A DNA stretch of 64,000 nucleotides, from contig CALEUL010000060.1 of assembly GCA_937921035.1 (NCBI GenBank), forward strand, positions 62,001 to 126,000. The letters run 5' to 3'. Source of the DNA: an uncultured Porphyromonadaceae bacterium (GTDB lineage: Bacteria; Bacteroidota; Bacteroidia; Bacteroidales; Muribaculaceae). Shown one piece after another: positions 19,997 to 28,956 of this stretch (positions are counted from its first letter, which is position 1; the number at the start of each line of letters is the position of its first letter). The position numbers and the translations under genes are program-made. Below the pieces are notes generated by a model, which was not told the DNA's origin, did not search any database, and saw only the letters and a program-made list of their open reading frames with translations.

Positions 19997-20047
19997 TTTA
20001 TAAATGTTTTGTTAACAAAGATGAATCTGGTTTAGGGAACAGACGCG

Positions 20048-20079
20048 CAAAGGTAGTGCTTTTTTGAATAAACTGCAAA
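20048..20079 (-). promoter_or_regulatory. Promoter of the M6 protease operon
   Basis: Minus-strand TTTG (20076-20079), 20-base spacer, TACCTTTG (20048-20055): exact consensus, giving a leader of about 45-50 bases. Confidence 0.82.
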
Positions 20080-20200
20080 ACAGCGACGCGTTTTAATTTG
20101 CCGTCTGCAAAATAGATGTCAAAAATACCACGGTGACACTCCTGCCTGATACTCCGCGTATGCCAAAAATATGTATTTAACAATAATTAATGACAATCAA

Positions 20201-20232
20201 TTTGAATATATATAGCAAAGGATGTACTTTTG
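20201..20232 (+). promoter_or_regulatory. Promoter of the 20361-22604 gene
   Basis: TTTG (20201-20204), 20-base spacer, TACTTTTG (20225-20232): exact consensus. The 128-base stretch to the start codon is AT-rich and no structured element is obvious. The 364-bp gap 19997-20360 holds this promoter and the divergent M6 promoter and nothing else I recognise. Confidence 0.82.
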
Positions 20233-20360
20233 TCGCCAATATTCGATTTTAGCAAACAGTCTGTTAAGTATCTCCTTTTCATTGTTACATTATTAAAGAT
20301 AAATAAAACCAAGATTTCTCTGTATATATATTTCCCAAGGAACTACATAATATTATTTTC

Positions 20361-22604
20361 ATGGTAAAACAAATACTTTTTTCTGTCGCACTGTTATGCT
20401 CTGCCGGCTGCTACGAAGCCCATGCTGCTGAAGTACAGTACGGCAACCGCGACTTTTATGGTTTCTTTCTGGGCAACGAAACGTACACCAACGCCAACGG
20501 CTCGCAGTACGGCTTCACTCGCCAGACATTTGCTTCGCCCGGTACAAACGAGCTGATTTACGAATTTACGGACAACATGGGCATGTATGCCGCCACTGCA
20601 ATTGACGGCGTTTTCTACGGCGTTCCGTATATTTATTCTTCGTCCATAACCATGCCGGAACCCAAACCGTTCTTCTCCTACAACATATACACGGGACACT
20701 ACGAAGAAATCGGCGACTGGAATCCTGAAAAATCGCAGTTCAAGCCTCAGGATATGACCTACGACCTTGCCAACGACCGTCTGCTCGCCGTCGGATTTGA
20801 TCCTGAATACAGAAGCTGCGTATACGACGTCGACCGCAATACGGGAAAATTCACCCGATTAGTCAAGCTGCCTGTAACAGCCGGAACAATTGCATGCGAC
20901 GCACATGGCCGTGTATTCGTAATCTCCGGCGAAGGAAAGCTATATCAGGTGGATATGGAGAACGACAACCGTGCAGAACTTCTTATGCAGCTCCCCTACA
21001 GCGATTTGGTTGGTAACCAGTCGATGTCTTTCGACCTCACCTGTAATAAACTCTACTGGGGCGCCAACTGCATGGTAAATCCCAATAACGACCGTTCCGC
21101 CTCTACATGGCTCGTGGAAATTACGCTGCCAGTCATCGGCCCACAGCAAAACTATACACCGGAAAGCGGTAAATACGAATACACCCAGATTGCAGAAATC
21201 GGCTCGCACGGCCGTTTCATGGGCCTGTATATCCCATATTGCGCCGGTGGATTCTCGGCACCCGGTTTTGCCACCGACATAGAGTGCAAATCTGCCGAGA
21301 ACGGTTCGGATTGCACTCTGTCGTTCACCACACCAGTAAAATGCTTCAACGGCGAGGATGACACCACAGTAGACGGCTATGACATTTACCGCGACGGCGT
21401 ACGCATCTACACCGCGAAGGGCGTCAGTGCCGGACAACGCATATCGTTCACCGATACCAACATTCCTGCATCCGGCACTTACCGCTACGACATTGTATGC
21501 TACAGTTTTACCGGAGGCGACGGCCCAAAGACCCCTGTCTACGCATATGTCGGGTTCGACCGTCCTGCAGCTGTATCCGGCTTCTCCGTCGAGTCCTCTG
21601 ATGATTTCAGCAGCGTAACACTGTCTTGGCAGGCTCCCACCGAAGGCGCATACGGCGGCACTTATATCCCTGAAAATACACGCTACGATATCACCCGTCT
21701 GCCCGACAATGTTGTTGTGGCAACAGATATTACAGAAACTTCTGTAGTAGACAAAAATATCCGACGTCTGCTCAACTACACATACCGAGTTACCTCCAAA
21801 AACGATTATGGCGCATCCACTGCCGTATCCCCTGTTGTTGTTGCCGGCCCCGCCATCGACGATCTACCCCTGGAGGAAACTTTCGAGAATCCCACGGCAC
21901 TCGCAAACCGCTGGACTGTATCGGACCACAACGCCGACACTTTCTCCTGGCTCTTCGGCTCCGATCTCGGACACTCCGTATTCGGCGACTATGAGATGAC
22001 TGCCGAATATATTATCTCGCCGACATTTGACATATCTTCTATCAAAGATGCCGACGACTGGATTATCTCGCCTCCTATCGCTTTCGAAGAAGGTAAGAAA
22101 TACTGCGTAACATACGAAATACGCTCGCTTACAAACGAACTCTTTATCGTATACACCGGCAAAAAACCTAAAGTGGAGGACATGACAGAACTGGATGCCT
22201 TCACCCTTAGAGAACCCCAGTACAGCGACGACGGCCTGATGCTGTTCCAGAAATATATAGTAGAGCTTCCCGAAAGCATCGCCGGCACTACTGCTTGTAT
22301 CGGCACTCAGCTTGCCTCCCCGATACCTTCCAACTACTACAGCTACGTGCAACTCGGTTCCATCTGCATTGATGAGTCGTCCACCGGTTCGGTAGCCGAG
22401 ATTATCTCCGACGAAGACAATGTAAAGGTAATAATAGACGCTTCTGAAATTATGATTGCCGGCGATTTCGAACACGCTGCGGTTTATGGCATCAACGGCA
22501 CCAAGGTGATGGATGTTACCGGCAACGCCATTTCGCGCGATGCACTGCCACGAGGCATCTATATCCTCAAGGTAGACAGCAAATGTATTAAGATAGCACT
22601 CTGA
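20361..22604 (+). CDS. Secreted multidomain protein (propeller-like, FN3-like, jelly-roll-like) with sorting tail
   Basis: A 747-residue exported protein; signal peptide about 1-22 (ends near EAHAAEV). Residues about 40-310 contain strand-turn repeats such as 'YDLANDRLLAVGFDPE' and 'DAHGRVFVISGEGKLYQVD', typical of beta-propellers. About 315-490 form two fibronectin type III-like modules (SFTTPVKCFNGEDDTTVDGYDIYRDG; TLSWQAPTEGAYGG). About 495-670 resemble the 'choice-of-anchor J' beta-sandwich (LPLEETFENPTALANRWTVSD). The C-terminus (AAVYGINGTKVMD...LPRGIYILKVDSKCIKIAL) is a type IX-like tail. No catalytic motif. It is divergent from the M6 operon and ends at a strong terminator. Confidence 0.8.
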   Translation: MVKQILFSVALLCSAGCYEAHAAEVQYGNRDFYGFFLGNETYTNANGSQYGFTRQTFASPGTNELIYEFTDNMGMYAATAIDGVFYGVPYIYSSSITMPEPKPFFSYNIYTGHYEEIGDWNPEKSQFKPQDMTYDLANDRLLAVGFDPEYRSCVYDVDRNTGKFTRLVKLPVTAGTIACDAHGRVFVISGEGKLYQVDMENDNRAELLMQLPYSDLVGNQSMSFDLTCNKLYWGANCMVNPNNDRSASTWLVEITLPVIGPQQNYTPESGKYEYTQIAEIGSHGRFMGLYIPYCAGGFSAPGFATDIECKSAENGSDCTLSFTTPVKCFNGEDDTTVDGYDIYRDGVRIYTAKGVSAGQRISFTDTNIPASGTYRYDIVCYSFTGGDGPKTPVYAYVGFDRPAAVSGFSVESSDDFSSVTLSWQAPTEGAYGGTYIPENTRYDITRLPDNVVVATDITETSVVDKNIRRLLNYTYRVTSKNDYGASTAVSPVVVAGPAIDDLPLEETFENPTALANRWTVSDHNADTFSWLFGSDLGHSVFGDYEMTAEYIISPTFDISSIKDADDWIISPPIAFEEGKKYCVTYEIRSLTNELFIVYTGKKPKVEDMTELDAFTLREPQYSDDGLMLFQKYIVELPESIAGTTACIGTQLASPIPSNYYSYVQLGSICIDESSTGSVAEIISDEDNVKVIIDASEIMIAGDFEHAAVYGINGTKVMDVTGNAISRDALPRGIYILKVDSKCIKIAL

Positions 22605-22623
22605 TTCATCGGAACAACAATGC

Positions 22624-22664
22624 AGGGAGGCTGTGGCGCACAATACGCCACAGCCTCCCTTTTT
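22624..22664 (+). terminator. Strong terminator between convergent genes
   Basis: A perfect 15-bp stem (22624-22638 with 22646-22660, AGGGAGGCTGTGGCG) followed by five Ts on the plus strand. The minus side lacks a T-tract, so it mainly ends the plus-strand gene. Confidence 0.9.
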
Positions 22665-22676
22665 CTGCGCGGGATT

Positions 22677-22967
22677 TTACAGAATCGGCTCTGTAGGGTC
22701 TATGCGGTTGCGCAGGCGTCCCGATGGTACAAAGTCGATGGTAATCTCTGGCGGCAGAAGCATACGCTTGCCCGTGGAGAGGTCGTTAACAATCTCCTCG
22801 TCGTGCTTTACGGGCACAAAGGATCCGAATGTGGGCACAGCCACCGTATCCATGTCGGCGCAACTTTCGCGCAGAGATACGGACAGTCCCTCGGTGAGAG
22901 CGTCGATATCGGCCTCGCTGCGGCCTGTACGCTCGCTCATTGTCTTGCGGAATTTATCGTAGTCCAT
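22677..22967 (-). CDS. HU/IHF-family DNA-binding protein
   Basis: A 96-residue small basic protein. The fold is suggested by the N-terminal helices ([30 protein letters not shown]), a beta-arm region with [17 protein letters not shown], and a C-terminal [11 protein letters not shown] resembling the HU helix. It is somewhat divergent and more acidic than canonical HU. Its start codon overlaps the end of umuC by 14 bp, so it is translated from the umuDC transcript. A role in nucleoid binding during DNA damage is inference from position. Confidence 0.72.
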   Translation of the reverse strand: MDYDKFRKTMSERTGRSEADIDALTEGLSVSLRESCADMDTVAVPTFGSFVPVKHDEEIVNDLSTGKRMLLPPEITIDFVPSGRLRNRIDPTEPIL

Positions 22968-24234
22968 AGTTAGTATTTATCTTTATTATGTCTTTTATAC
23001 ACGTGGAATAGTTTGGAGACCGATGCCCGCAGTTCACGCAACTATCGACAGGCATATACGATGCTATGTGCACGCGGTCGTGGCTCAGCGACGATGCGTT
23101 TATCCCGTCTACCACCGACATTAGCCTGCGGCGCCGTTCGCGGTCGTCGCTGTCGCCGAAAAGCGACATCTGCACGGCACTCTCCGGAATAAGCTCGGTA
23201 ATTATTATGCCAGCTCGCTTGAAAGCATAGCCAGTACGGAAAATACCACGCACTGCATGATGCGCCGCAGCAGCAATCTGCATGGTGTCCGATGTAGGCT
23301 CCATCAGAGGCGCATAGGCCGAAGGGCAATACTGGGGCTGGTCGGTGCGGAACGAATTTGTCTGCATAAACACACTCAAACCCTTAGCTGCCAGATGATG
23401 TTCGCGCAGACGCCGTGTTACTATTGTAGCAAACAGCGCGAACACATCGCACAACTGTCCGAAGGAGGATATGCTGGTGCCGAAAGAACGCGTACAGCAC
23501 ATCTGCTTGCGGCTTGCCTCGTGGTCTTCTATATCCACACAGGAAATGCCATTTAGCTCGCGCCACGTGCGTTGCCCGGCGACATTCACTATTTTTTCGA
23601 CATCGTCAGGCGCCATATCGGCGTACTGTATTGCCTGCGTGATGCCGTACGCGCCGAACCTCTTGAGCAGACGGCGCCCCACGCCCCACACGTCGCCTAT
23701 CGGAGTAAGCTCCAGAGCCTTACGGCGGCGCGTCTCATTGTCGATAAAGCACACTCCGCGATAGGCCGGATATTTCTTTGCGAAATGCGACGCAATCTTG
23801 GCAAGAGTTTTTGTGGTGGCTATGCCGAGCGAGGCTGGGATACCCGTATTGCGGCGCACGCGACGCACAATCTCGCGACCGAGGCTCTCGAGACCCTCTC
23901 CATTAAAAAGGCTGAAATCTATAAATGCTTCGTCGATGGAATATACGCTAACGTCGCCGGCTACAGAGGCTATCGTATCCATCACTCGCGACGAAATGTC
24001 GCCATATAGCCTGTGATTGCCCGAAAGGACAGCTACATTGAACTTGTCGCATACATCCTTGACCTTGAAATAAGGATCGCCGCGCCTCAGTCCGAGAGCT
24101 TTGGCCTCGTTGGATAAGGCCACCATGCAGCCGTCGTTGTTGCTCAGCACGGCGACAGGCACTCCCCGCAGGCGCGGGTTGAAAACGCGCTCGCAGCTGA
24201 CAAAAAAATTGTTGCAGTCTATCAGCCCGGTCAT
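22954..24234 (-). CDS. umuC: DNA polymerase V catalytic subunit UmuC (Y family)
   Basis: Translesion polymerase that, with UmuD', copies damaged DNA. The 426-residue product opens with the first metal-binding Asp in [12 protein letters not shown] (D6); D101 and E102 in [11 protein letters not shown] complete the active site. The steric segment [15 protein letters not shown] and thumb helix-hairpin region follow; a little-finger domain is C-terminal. QMSLF near residue 356 fits the beta-clamp binding consensus. It starts 13 bp after umuD and overlaps the HU-like gene. Confidence 0.95.
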   Translation of the reverse strand: MTGLIDCNNFFVSCERVFNPRLRGVPVAVLSNNDGCMVALSNEAKALGLRRGDPYFKVKDVCDKFNVAVLSGNHRLYGDISSRVMDTIASVAGDVSVYSIDEAFIDFSLFNGEGLESLGREIVRRVRRNTGIPASLGIATTKTLAKIASHFAKKYPAYRGVCFIDNETRRRKALELTPIGDVWGVGRRLLKRFGAYGITQAIQYADMAPDDVEKIVNVAGQRTWRELNGISCVDIEDHEASRKQMCCTRSFGTSISSFGQLCDVFALFATIVTRRLREHHLAAKGLSVFMQTNSFRTDQPQYCPSAYAPLMEPTSDTMQIAAAAHHAVRGIFRTGYAFKRAGIIITELIPESAVQMSLFGDSDDRERRRRLMSVVDGINASSLSHDRVHIASYMPVDSCVNCGHRSPNYSTCIKDIIKINTNYGLR

Positions 24235-24247
24235 ATCGGTGGCAGCG

Positions 24248-24715
24248 TCAGCTTTTACGCAGATGGCGCGGACGGCGATTGTTCTTTATGGTATGCAGCA
24301 CAACGCCCCATATCTCGAAGCGGTTATCCGGAGTTACGAGAATAGGGTCGAAAGATTCGTTGGACGGAATGAGCCATACAGCGCCAGTTGCCAGTCGGAT
24401 ACGTTTCAGTGTAAACTCGCCGTCGAGACAGCAAACAGCCAGGTCGCCGTCGGCAGGCTCGATGGAGCGGTCTATAACCAGAAGATCGCCAGGCTCTATA
24501 CCCTCCTCTATCATGGAATCGCCCGATACTCGGCCATAGAAGGTTGCCGAAGGATGCGGCACCAGCTCACGGTTCAGGTCGATATATTCGCTAATATAAT
24601 CCTGCGCCGGCGAAGGGAATCCTGCCTGAATGCCACCGTCCGCTACGGGAATACTCACATGAGTGGCTGTATCAGGTCGGAACAGTTGGAGTTCAACATT
24701 AATCTTATTAGCCAT
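24248..24715 (-). CDS. umuD: UmuD, SOS self-cleaving subunit of polymerase V
   Basis: A 155-residue S24 peptidase. RecA-stimulated self-cleavage should occur at A31-G32 in the segment [12 protein letters not shown]; catalytic Ser is S67 in SGDSM and the Lys is K104 in GEFTLKRI. The ATG at 24715 gives the usual UmuD length; an upstream in-frame start would add 16 residues encoded by the terminator hairpin of proS and is rejected. umuC follows 13 bp later. Expression is expected to be damage-inducible, but no E. coli-type LexA box is visible. Confidence 0.93.
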   Translation of the reverse strand: MANKINVELQLFRPDTATHVSIPVADGGIQAGFPSPAQDYISEYIDLNRELVPHPSATFYGRVSGDSMIEEGIEPGDLLVIDRSIEPADGDLAVCCLDGEFTLKRIRLATGAVWLIPSNESFDPILVTPDNRFEIWGVVLHTIKNNRRPRHLRKS

Positions 24716-24730
24716 AGGAGAGGATAAAAT

Positions 24731-24770
24731 CTGCCCCGCCGGACCGCCTGCGCGGAACCGCACGGGGCAG
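24731..24770 (-). terminator. Hairpin after proS, upstream of umuD
   Basis: CTGCCCCG and CGGGGCAG (24763-24770 and 24731-24738) form a perfect 8-bp outer stem with GC-rich inner pairing, followed by ATTTTAT on the minus strand. It lies 15 bp after the proS stop and 15 bp before the umuD start, so it probably insulates umuD from proS transcription. Confidence 0.65.
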
Positions 24771-24785
24771 TATATTTGATTTATA

Positions 24786-26267
24786 TCAATAGTTACGGGC
24801 GATGATTACACGGCGCTTGGAGGGTTTGCCGGTTACCATACATACACCCGGGGTGTCGTCGCCGTCCAGAGGGATGCAGCGGATAGTCGCCTTTGTCTCA
24901 GCCTTGATAAGCTCCTCGGTCTCGGTGGTGCCGTCCCAGTGGCAAAGGAAGAAACCGCCATCCTCGATACGCTTCTTAAAGTCCTCGTAGCTGTCGCATA
25001 CGTAAGTCTTCTCGGTACGTCTGGCTTTTGCCTTCTCGAAGATGTTGTTCTGTATATCCTCGAGCAGAGTGTTGACATAGTCGGCGATGCCGGCCAGAGG
25101 TGCCACATGTTTCTCGAGGGTATCGCGACGCATAACCTCCACAGTGCCTTGCTCGATGTCGCGCGGGCCAAGTACCAGACGCACTGGCACACCCTTGAGT
25201 TCGTAATCGGCGAACTTGAAACCGGGACGCTTGTTGTCGGCGTCGTCGTACTTCACGGATATACCGAGTTCGTTGAAACGCTGCACAATAGGCATAACCT
25301 TGTCGGTGATATCGGAAAGCTGCTCGGCAGTCTTGTAGATAGGCACAATAACAACCTGGATAGGAGCCAGATGCGGAGGCAGCACAAGGCCGTTGTCGTC
25401 GGAGTGCGTCATAATAAGGGCACCCATCAGACGTGTGGACACGCCCCACGAGTTCGCCCATACATATTCGGGCTTGTTCTCCTTGTTGGCGAAGGTAACA
25501 TCGAAAGCCTTGGCAAAATTCTGGCCAAGGTTATGGCTTGTTCCGGCCTGCAGAGCCTTGCCGTCCTGCATCATCGCCTCGATGGTATAGGTGTTCAGCG
25601 CGCCGGCAAAACGTTCGTTTGCGGTCTTTACGCCCATAGTTACGGGCATAGCCATATACTTTTCGGCGAATTCGGCGTAAAGCTTTATCATCTGCACGGT
25701 ACGGGCTTCCGATTCTTCGGCTGTGGCATGGGCGCAGTGGCCTTCCTGCCACAGGAATTCGGCAGTGCGGAGGAACATGCGTGTGCGCATCTCCCAGCGC
25801 ATAACGTTAGCCCACTGATTGCACAGCACGGGCAGATCTCGCCAGCTATGAATCCAGTTTTTATACGTACCCCATATAATGGTCTCGGAAGTAGGACGGA
25901 TAATAAGTTCCTCCTCCAGACGTGCCTCGGGGTCTACAATAACGCCGTTTCCGTCAGGGTCATTCTTAAGACGGTAGTGTGTAACCACTGCACACTCCTT
26001 TGCGAATCCCTCCACATGCTCGGCCTCGCGGCAGAGGTACGACTTGGGGATAAGCAGAGGAAAATATGCATTCTTCACGCCGGTTTCCTTGAACATGCGG
26101 TCCAGCGTCTGCTGCATCTTTTCCCAGATAGCGTAGCCGTAGGGTTTGATTACCATACAGCCGCGCACAGCCGATTGCTCGGCAAGGTCGGCCTTCACAA
26201 CAAGCTCGTTATACCACTGCGAGTAGTTGTCGGCGCGTTTTGTGAGTTGTTTCAGTTCTGTTGCCAT
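24786..26267 (-). CDS. proS: Prolyl-tRNA synthetase (archaeal/eukaryotic-like short type)
   Basis: Charges tRNA-Pro. The 493-residue class II synthetase lacks the bacterial editing insertion and has the short archaeal-type layout with a C-terminal zinc-like domain. Motif 1 lies near [17 protein letters not shown], motif 2 at the [24 protein letters not shown] region, and motif 3 near VRLVLGPRD; the C-terminal end ARNY is typical of this subfamily. The ATG at 26267 is chosen over an in-frame TTG two codons earlier. It follows the DUF3127 gene after 45 bp and may share its promoter. Confidence 0.95.
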   Translation of the reverse strand: MATELKQLTKRADNYSQWYNELVVKADLAEQSAVRGCMVIKPYGYAIWEKMQQTLDRMFKETGVKNAYFPLLIPKSYLCREAEHVEGFAKECAVVTHYRLKNDPDGNGVIVDPEARLEEELIIRPTSETIIWGTYKNWIHSWRDLPVLCNQWANVMRWEMRTRMFLRTAEFLWQEGHCAHATAEESEARTVQMIKLYAEFAEKYMAMPVTMGVKTANERFAGALNTYTIEAMMQDGKALQAGTSHNLGQNFAKAFDVTFANKENKPEYVWANSWGVSTRLMGALIMTHSDDNGLVLPPHLAPIQVVIVPIYKTAEQLSDITDKVMPIVQRFNELGISVKYDDADNKRPGFKFADYELKGVPVRLVLGPRDIEQGTVEVMRRDTLEKHVAPLAGIADYVNTLLEDIQNNIFEKAKARRTEKTYVCDSYEDFKKRIEDGGFFLCHWDGTTETEELIKAETKATIRCIPLDGDDTPGVCMVTGKPSKRRVIIARNY

Positions 26268-26312
26268 TATCAAAAAATACTGATAAGAGTATGTTTGAAG
26301 TCGACTTGTTCT

Positions 26313-26681
26313 TTAGAAGGGGAATTCCTCGTTAGCGCCGCTGAAATCGGGAGCGGGGGCTGCGGCGGCAGCGGGTGCTGCGGCGGGTGCGGCAGCTGCG
26401 GGAGCTGCGGCATCCTCGATATCGGCACGCCATGCGCGCACCTCGGTGTACCAGCGACCATTGTATTCGCGCGATTCAAGATCGAAATGCACCGTTACGC
26501 GCTGGCCCGGAGTAAGCTGGATGCGGTCGGCATTGTCACCGAAGCAGGTAAAGCATACTTTGCGGGGGAACTGACCCTCGGTGTTCTCTATTACATATTC
26601 GCGTTTTTTCCACGCATTGCCAGCCTTTGATATGCCCGACTGCTCGGGAAGCGCTTGGATAATGGTGCCTTTTATTTCCAT
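26313..26681 (-). CDS. DUF3127 protein, SSB-like OB-fold with acidic tail
   Basis: A 122-residue Bacteroidetes-specific small protein. Residues 1-85 (MEIKGTIIQALPEQSG...) form the DUF3127 domain, thought to be an OB-fold related to single-strand DNA-binding proteins. Residues about 88-113 are an Ala/Pro low-complexity linker, and the protein ends GANEEFPF, very like the SSB tail tip (DDIPF type) that recruits repair and replication enzymes. The ATG at 26681 gives the conserved N-terminus; an in-frame upstream start would run through the promoter. Not the main SSB of the cell. Function in DNA metabolism is inference. Confidence 0.8.
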   Translation of the reverse strand: MEIKGTIIQALPEQSGISKAGNAWKKREYVIENTEGQFPRKVCFTCFGDNADRIQLTPGQRVTVHFDLESREYNGRWYTEVRAWRADIEDAAAPAAAAPAAAPAAAAAPAPDFSGANEEFPF

Positions 26682-26716
26682 GTTTTGTAGTGTTTTGTCA
26701 TTTGATATTATTGGGA

Positions 26717-26748
26717 CAAAGGTACGCAAATTTTCCAACCTCTGCAAG
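26717..26748 (-). promoter_or_regulatory. Promoter of DUF3127-proS
   Basis: Minus-strand CTTG (26745-26748), 20-base spacer, TACCTTTG (26717-26724). One mismatch in the -33 element. Confidence 0.72.
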
Positions 26749-26766
26749 TTAAAAACACCGCGCGGC

Positions 26767-26797
26767 AAAAAAAGAGGCCGTGCGGTGCACAGCCTCT
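26767..26797 (-). terminator. Terminator of the aldolase gene
   Basis: On the minus strand an 11-bp stem (26787-26797 with 26773-26783, one G-T pair) with a 3-base loop is followed by seven Ts. Confidence 0.87.
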
Positions 26798-26820
26798 CTG
26801 TATTGCGGATTGTCGGATAA

Positions 26821-27819
26821 TTATTCAGCCTTACCGTTGGAGCCGAGTACGTTCACAATTTTGTGGCGGTACAGTTTCTCCATGTTGTCGCGGGCTGGGC
26901 CGAGGTATTTGCGGGGGTCGAATTCACCGGGTTTCTCGGAGAACACGCGGCGTACGGCGGCGGTCATGGCCAGACGGCTGTCGGAGTCGATATTGATTTT
27001 GCAAACGGCGCTCTTGGCTGCCTTACGAAGCTGTTCTTCGGGAATACCGATAGCGTCGGGGAGCTTGCCGCCGAACATGTTGATGGTGTCAACTTCTTCC
27101 TGGGGAACGGAGGACGAGCCGTGGAGAACAATGGGGAAGCCGGGGAGCTTGGCCATAACGGCGTCGAGAACGTCGAATGCCAGTGGCGGGGGAACGAGCT
27201 TGCCTTCTTCGTTACGGGTGCACTGTGCGGGAGTGAACTTGTATGCACCGTGCGAGGTACCGATGGAGATAGCGAGCGAGTCGCAGCCTGTGCGGGTAGC
27301 GAAGTCGATAACTTCCTCGGGATCGGTGTAGGTGTGGTGGTCGGAGGAAACCTCATCCTCTACGCCGGCGAGCACGCCGAGTTCGCCTTCTACGGTAACG
27401 TCGTGCTGATGAGCGTATTCAACTACTTTCTTTGTAAGAGCAACGTTTTCTTCGTAGGGCAGGTGGCTGCCGTCGATCATAACGCTGGAGAAGCCCATGT
27501 CAACGCAGTCTTTGCAAAGTTCGAAGCTGTCGCCGTGGTCCAGGTGAAGAACAATCTGAGGATGTTCCCAGCCGAGTTCCTTTGCATATTCAACAGCACC
27601 CTGAGCCATGTAGCGCAGGAGGGTTGCGTTGGCATAGTTACGGGCACCCTTGGAAACCTGAAGGATTACAGGAGATTTTTCTGTTGCAGCTGCCTTGATA
27701 ATGGCCTGGAGCTGCTCCATATTGTTGAAGTTGAAAGCGGGGATAGCGTAACCGCCTTTGATAGCCTTGGCAAACATCTCGCGAGTGTTTACAAGACCAA
27801 GATCTTTGTAGTTTACCAT
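26821..27819 (-). CDS. fba: Class II fructose-1,6-bisphosphate aldolase
   Basis: Zinc-dependent glycolytic aldolase cleaving fructose-1,6-bisphosphate to DHAP and glyceraldehyde-3-phosphate. The 332-residue product shows the catalytic/metal segment LHLDHGDSFE (91-100), GELGVLAGVEDEV (145-157) and SIGTSHGAY (185-193), characteristic of class II. Tagatose-bisphosphate aldolase is a relative, but length and the EDEV insertion favour the Fba group. Monocistronic, with consensus promoter, a leader hairpin and a terminator. Confidence 0.95.
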   Translation of the reverse strand: MVNYKDLGLVNTREMFAKAIKGGYAIPAFNFNNMEQLQAIIKAAATEKSPVILQVSKGARNYANATLLRYMAQGAVEYAKELGWEHPQIVLHLDHGDSFELCKDCVDMGFSSVMIDGSHLPYEENVALTKKVVEYAHQHDVTVEGELGVLAGVEDEVSSDHHTYTDPEEVIDFATRTGCDSLAISIGTSHGAYKFTPAQCTRNEEGKLVPPPLAFDVLDAVMAKLPGFPIVLHGSSSVPQEEVDTINMFGGKLPDAIGIPEEQLRKAAKSAVCKINIDSDSRLAMTAAVRRVFSEKPGEFDPRKYLGPARDNMEKLYRHKIVNVLGSNGKAE

Positions 27820-27855
27820 ATATACTTTAAATATTGGGTTGATGCAGTATCGGTT

Positions 27856-27873
27856 CAGAGCCTACAGGCTCTG
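27856..27873 (-). promoter_or_regulatory. Leader hairpin in the aldolase 5' UTR
   Basis: CAGAGCC/GGCTCTG arms with a 4-base loop form a perfect 7-bp stem shortly after the predicted transcription start. No T-tract follows on the minus strand, so it is not an attenuator by itself; it may stabilise the mRNA. Confidence 0.45.
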
Positions 27874-27885
27874 CTTTTTCGCTTG

Positions 27886-27917
27886 CAAAGGTAATGATTT
27901 CGCGCGAATTGAGCAAA
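27886..27917 (-). promoter_or_regulatory. Promoter of the aldolase gene
   Basis: Minus-strand TTTG (27914-27917), 20-base spacer, TACCTTTG (27886-27893): exact Bacteroidetes consensus. Confidence 0.83.
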
Positions 27918-27955
27918 TTAACATAACAAGGTTTTTAGTGAAGAAGGCTGTTTTA

Positions 27956-27983
27956 GTGGAGTGTGGAGAGCGGAGTGCGGAGA
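27956..27983. repeat. Heptamer tandem repeat GYGGAGW
   Basis: Four heptamers in a row (GTGGAGT, GTGGAGA, GCGGAGT, GCGGAGA) make two diverged 14-mers in the 245-bp gap between fba and the DUF3298 gene. No coding sense; probably slippage. Confidence 0.65.
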
Positions 27984-28064
27984 GGGATGTAAAATGGAGT
28001 ACTGTTCAATAGAGAGCGGAAGGAACAGTTCCTCTCCACCCTACACATATAGCATCTGTTCCAC

Positions 28065-28883
28065 TCACTCGTTATCCGTGCCAAGGAGAATGGAGAGTCC
28101 GTAGGGGGTGAGCATATCCGTTATGCGGTAGGGTTGCAGAGGAATTTCGATAATTCCCTGAGCGTAGCTGGCAATCTCGTAGGGTTGGTACACAAACACT
28201 ATGTTGCCGCGCAGGTCCACATAGAAATTACTGTCGGCGGGGAGTGCCTCAAGCTGAGTGGCTCCTATCATTCCGCGCATGGTACGGGCTGTACGCGCAA
28301 GCATAGCAGGCAGCTGCTTCATGCCGTCGGGCGTTACGATGTCGCCGAGCGAGAACAGCCGTCCCTGCTCGAGGTCGTAGTTGAGATAGGTGGTTGTATA
28401 CATGCCGTGCGCAGCGTACGGCTGATATGTGGAGCGTGTAACGGCATAGGCGAGTGTGCGGTTTGTCATGTCCCGCACATCGCCGTCCACAATAAAACAT
28501 CCGTCGTTGTTGCCGACTATGGTATCGTCGATAGCAACAGGCGCAAAACCGAGTTCGGCGGCGGCATGCAGCATGGATTCCTCTAAAATGCGGCCATGAA
28601 ACTCGCCAACAGTATCGAAGCCTACCTTGAGGATAGCGCTGCGGAGAGTGTCGGGATTATGGCCGCAAAGTTCCGAGGGCATAAGCAGGCGCGACTCGCA
28701 CAGATACACAAGGTCGGAATCAAGTTGATATGACGCTGCAGAGCCGTCAAGACGGTAGTTTTGGGCATGATGCACCACAGTGAAGCTTATTTCGCGTTCT
28801 TCTTCACTCTTATTGCTGTTGCAAGAAACAGTGGCCGCCCCGAAAAAGGCAGCCGCTACTATAAGGAATGCATAAGATCTCAT
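28065..28883 (-). CDS. DUF3298/RsiV-like lipoprotein
   Basis: A 272-residue predicted lipoprotein: the signal peptide ends in AATVSC, lipidating C21. The first mature half is DUF4163-like and the C-terminal half (about 165-272) matches DUF3298, with TTYLNYDLEQGRLFSLGDIVTPDG and a final FVYQPYEIASYAQGIIEIPLQPY, found in RsiV-type anti-sigma ectodomains and many periplasmic lipoproteins. Here there is no transmembrane anti-sigma segment, so it is likely a stand-alone envelope protein. The ATG at 28883 is chosen because it starts the signal peptide. It lies 73 bp after ftsH and could be cotranscribed. Confidence 0.8.
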   Translation of the reverse strand: MRSYAFLIVAAAFFGAATVSCNSNKSEEEREISFTVVHHAQNYRLDGSAASYQLDSDLVYLCESRLLMPSELCGHNPDTLRSAILKVGFDTVGEFHGRILEESMLHAAAELGFAPVAIDDTIVGNNDGCFIVDGDVRDMTNRTLAYAVTRSTYQPYAAHGMYTTTYLNYDLEQGRLFSLGDIVTPDGMKQLPAMLARTARTMRGMIGATQLEALPADSNFYVDLRGNIVFVYQPYEIASYAQGIIEIPLQPYRITDMLTPYGLSILLGTDNE

Positions 28884-28956
28884 CGCTGTCGTTTTTATAT
28901 CGGATATGTTTTCAACACTTATCCTTAAACAGATGTTGCGATTCAGTATATTGTTC

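Noticed and set aside
24771..24778. TATATTTG on the plus strand as a promoter
   Set aside because: It would drive antisense transcription into proS and has no -33 partner; likely chance in an AT-rich patch.
24939..26630. 563-codon open frame on the plus strand across proS
   Set aside because: It runs antisense to proS, a certain gene, and its translation is rich in Cys/His/Leu with no domain; typical shadow of GC-rich coding DNA.
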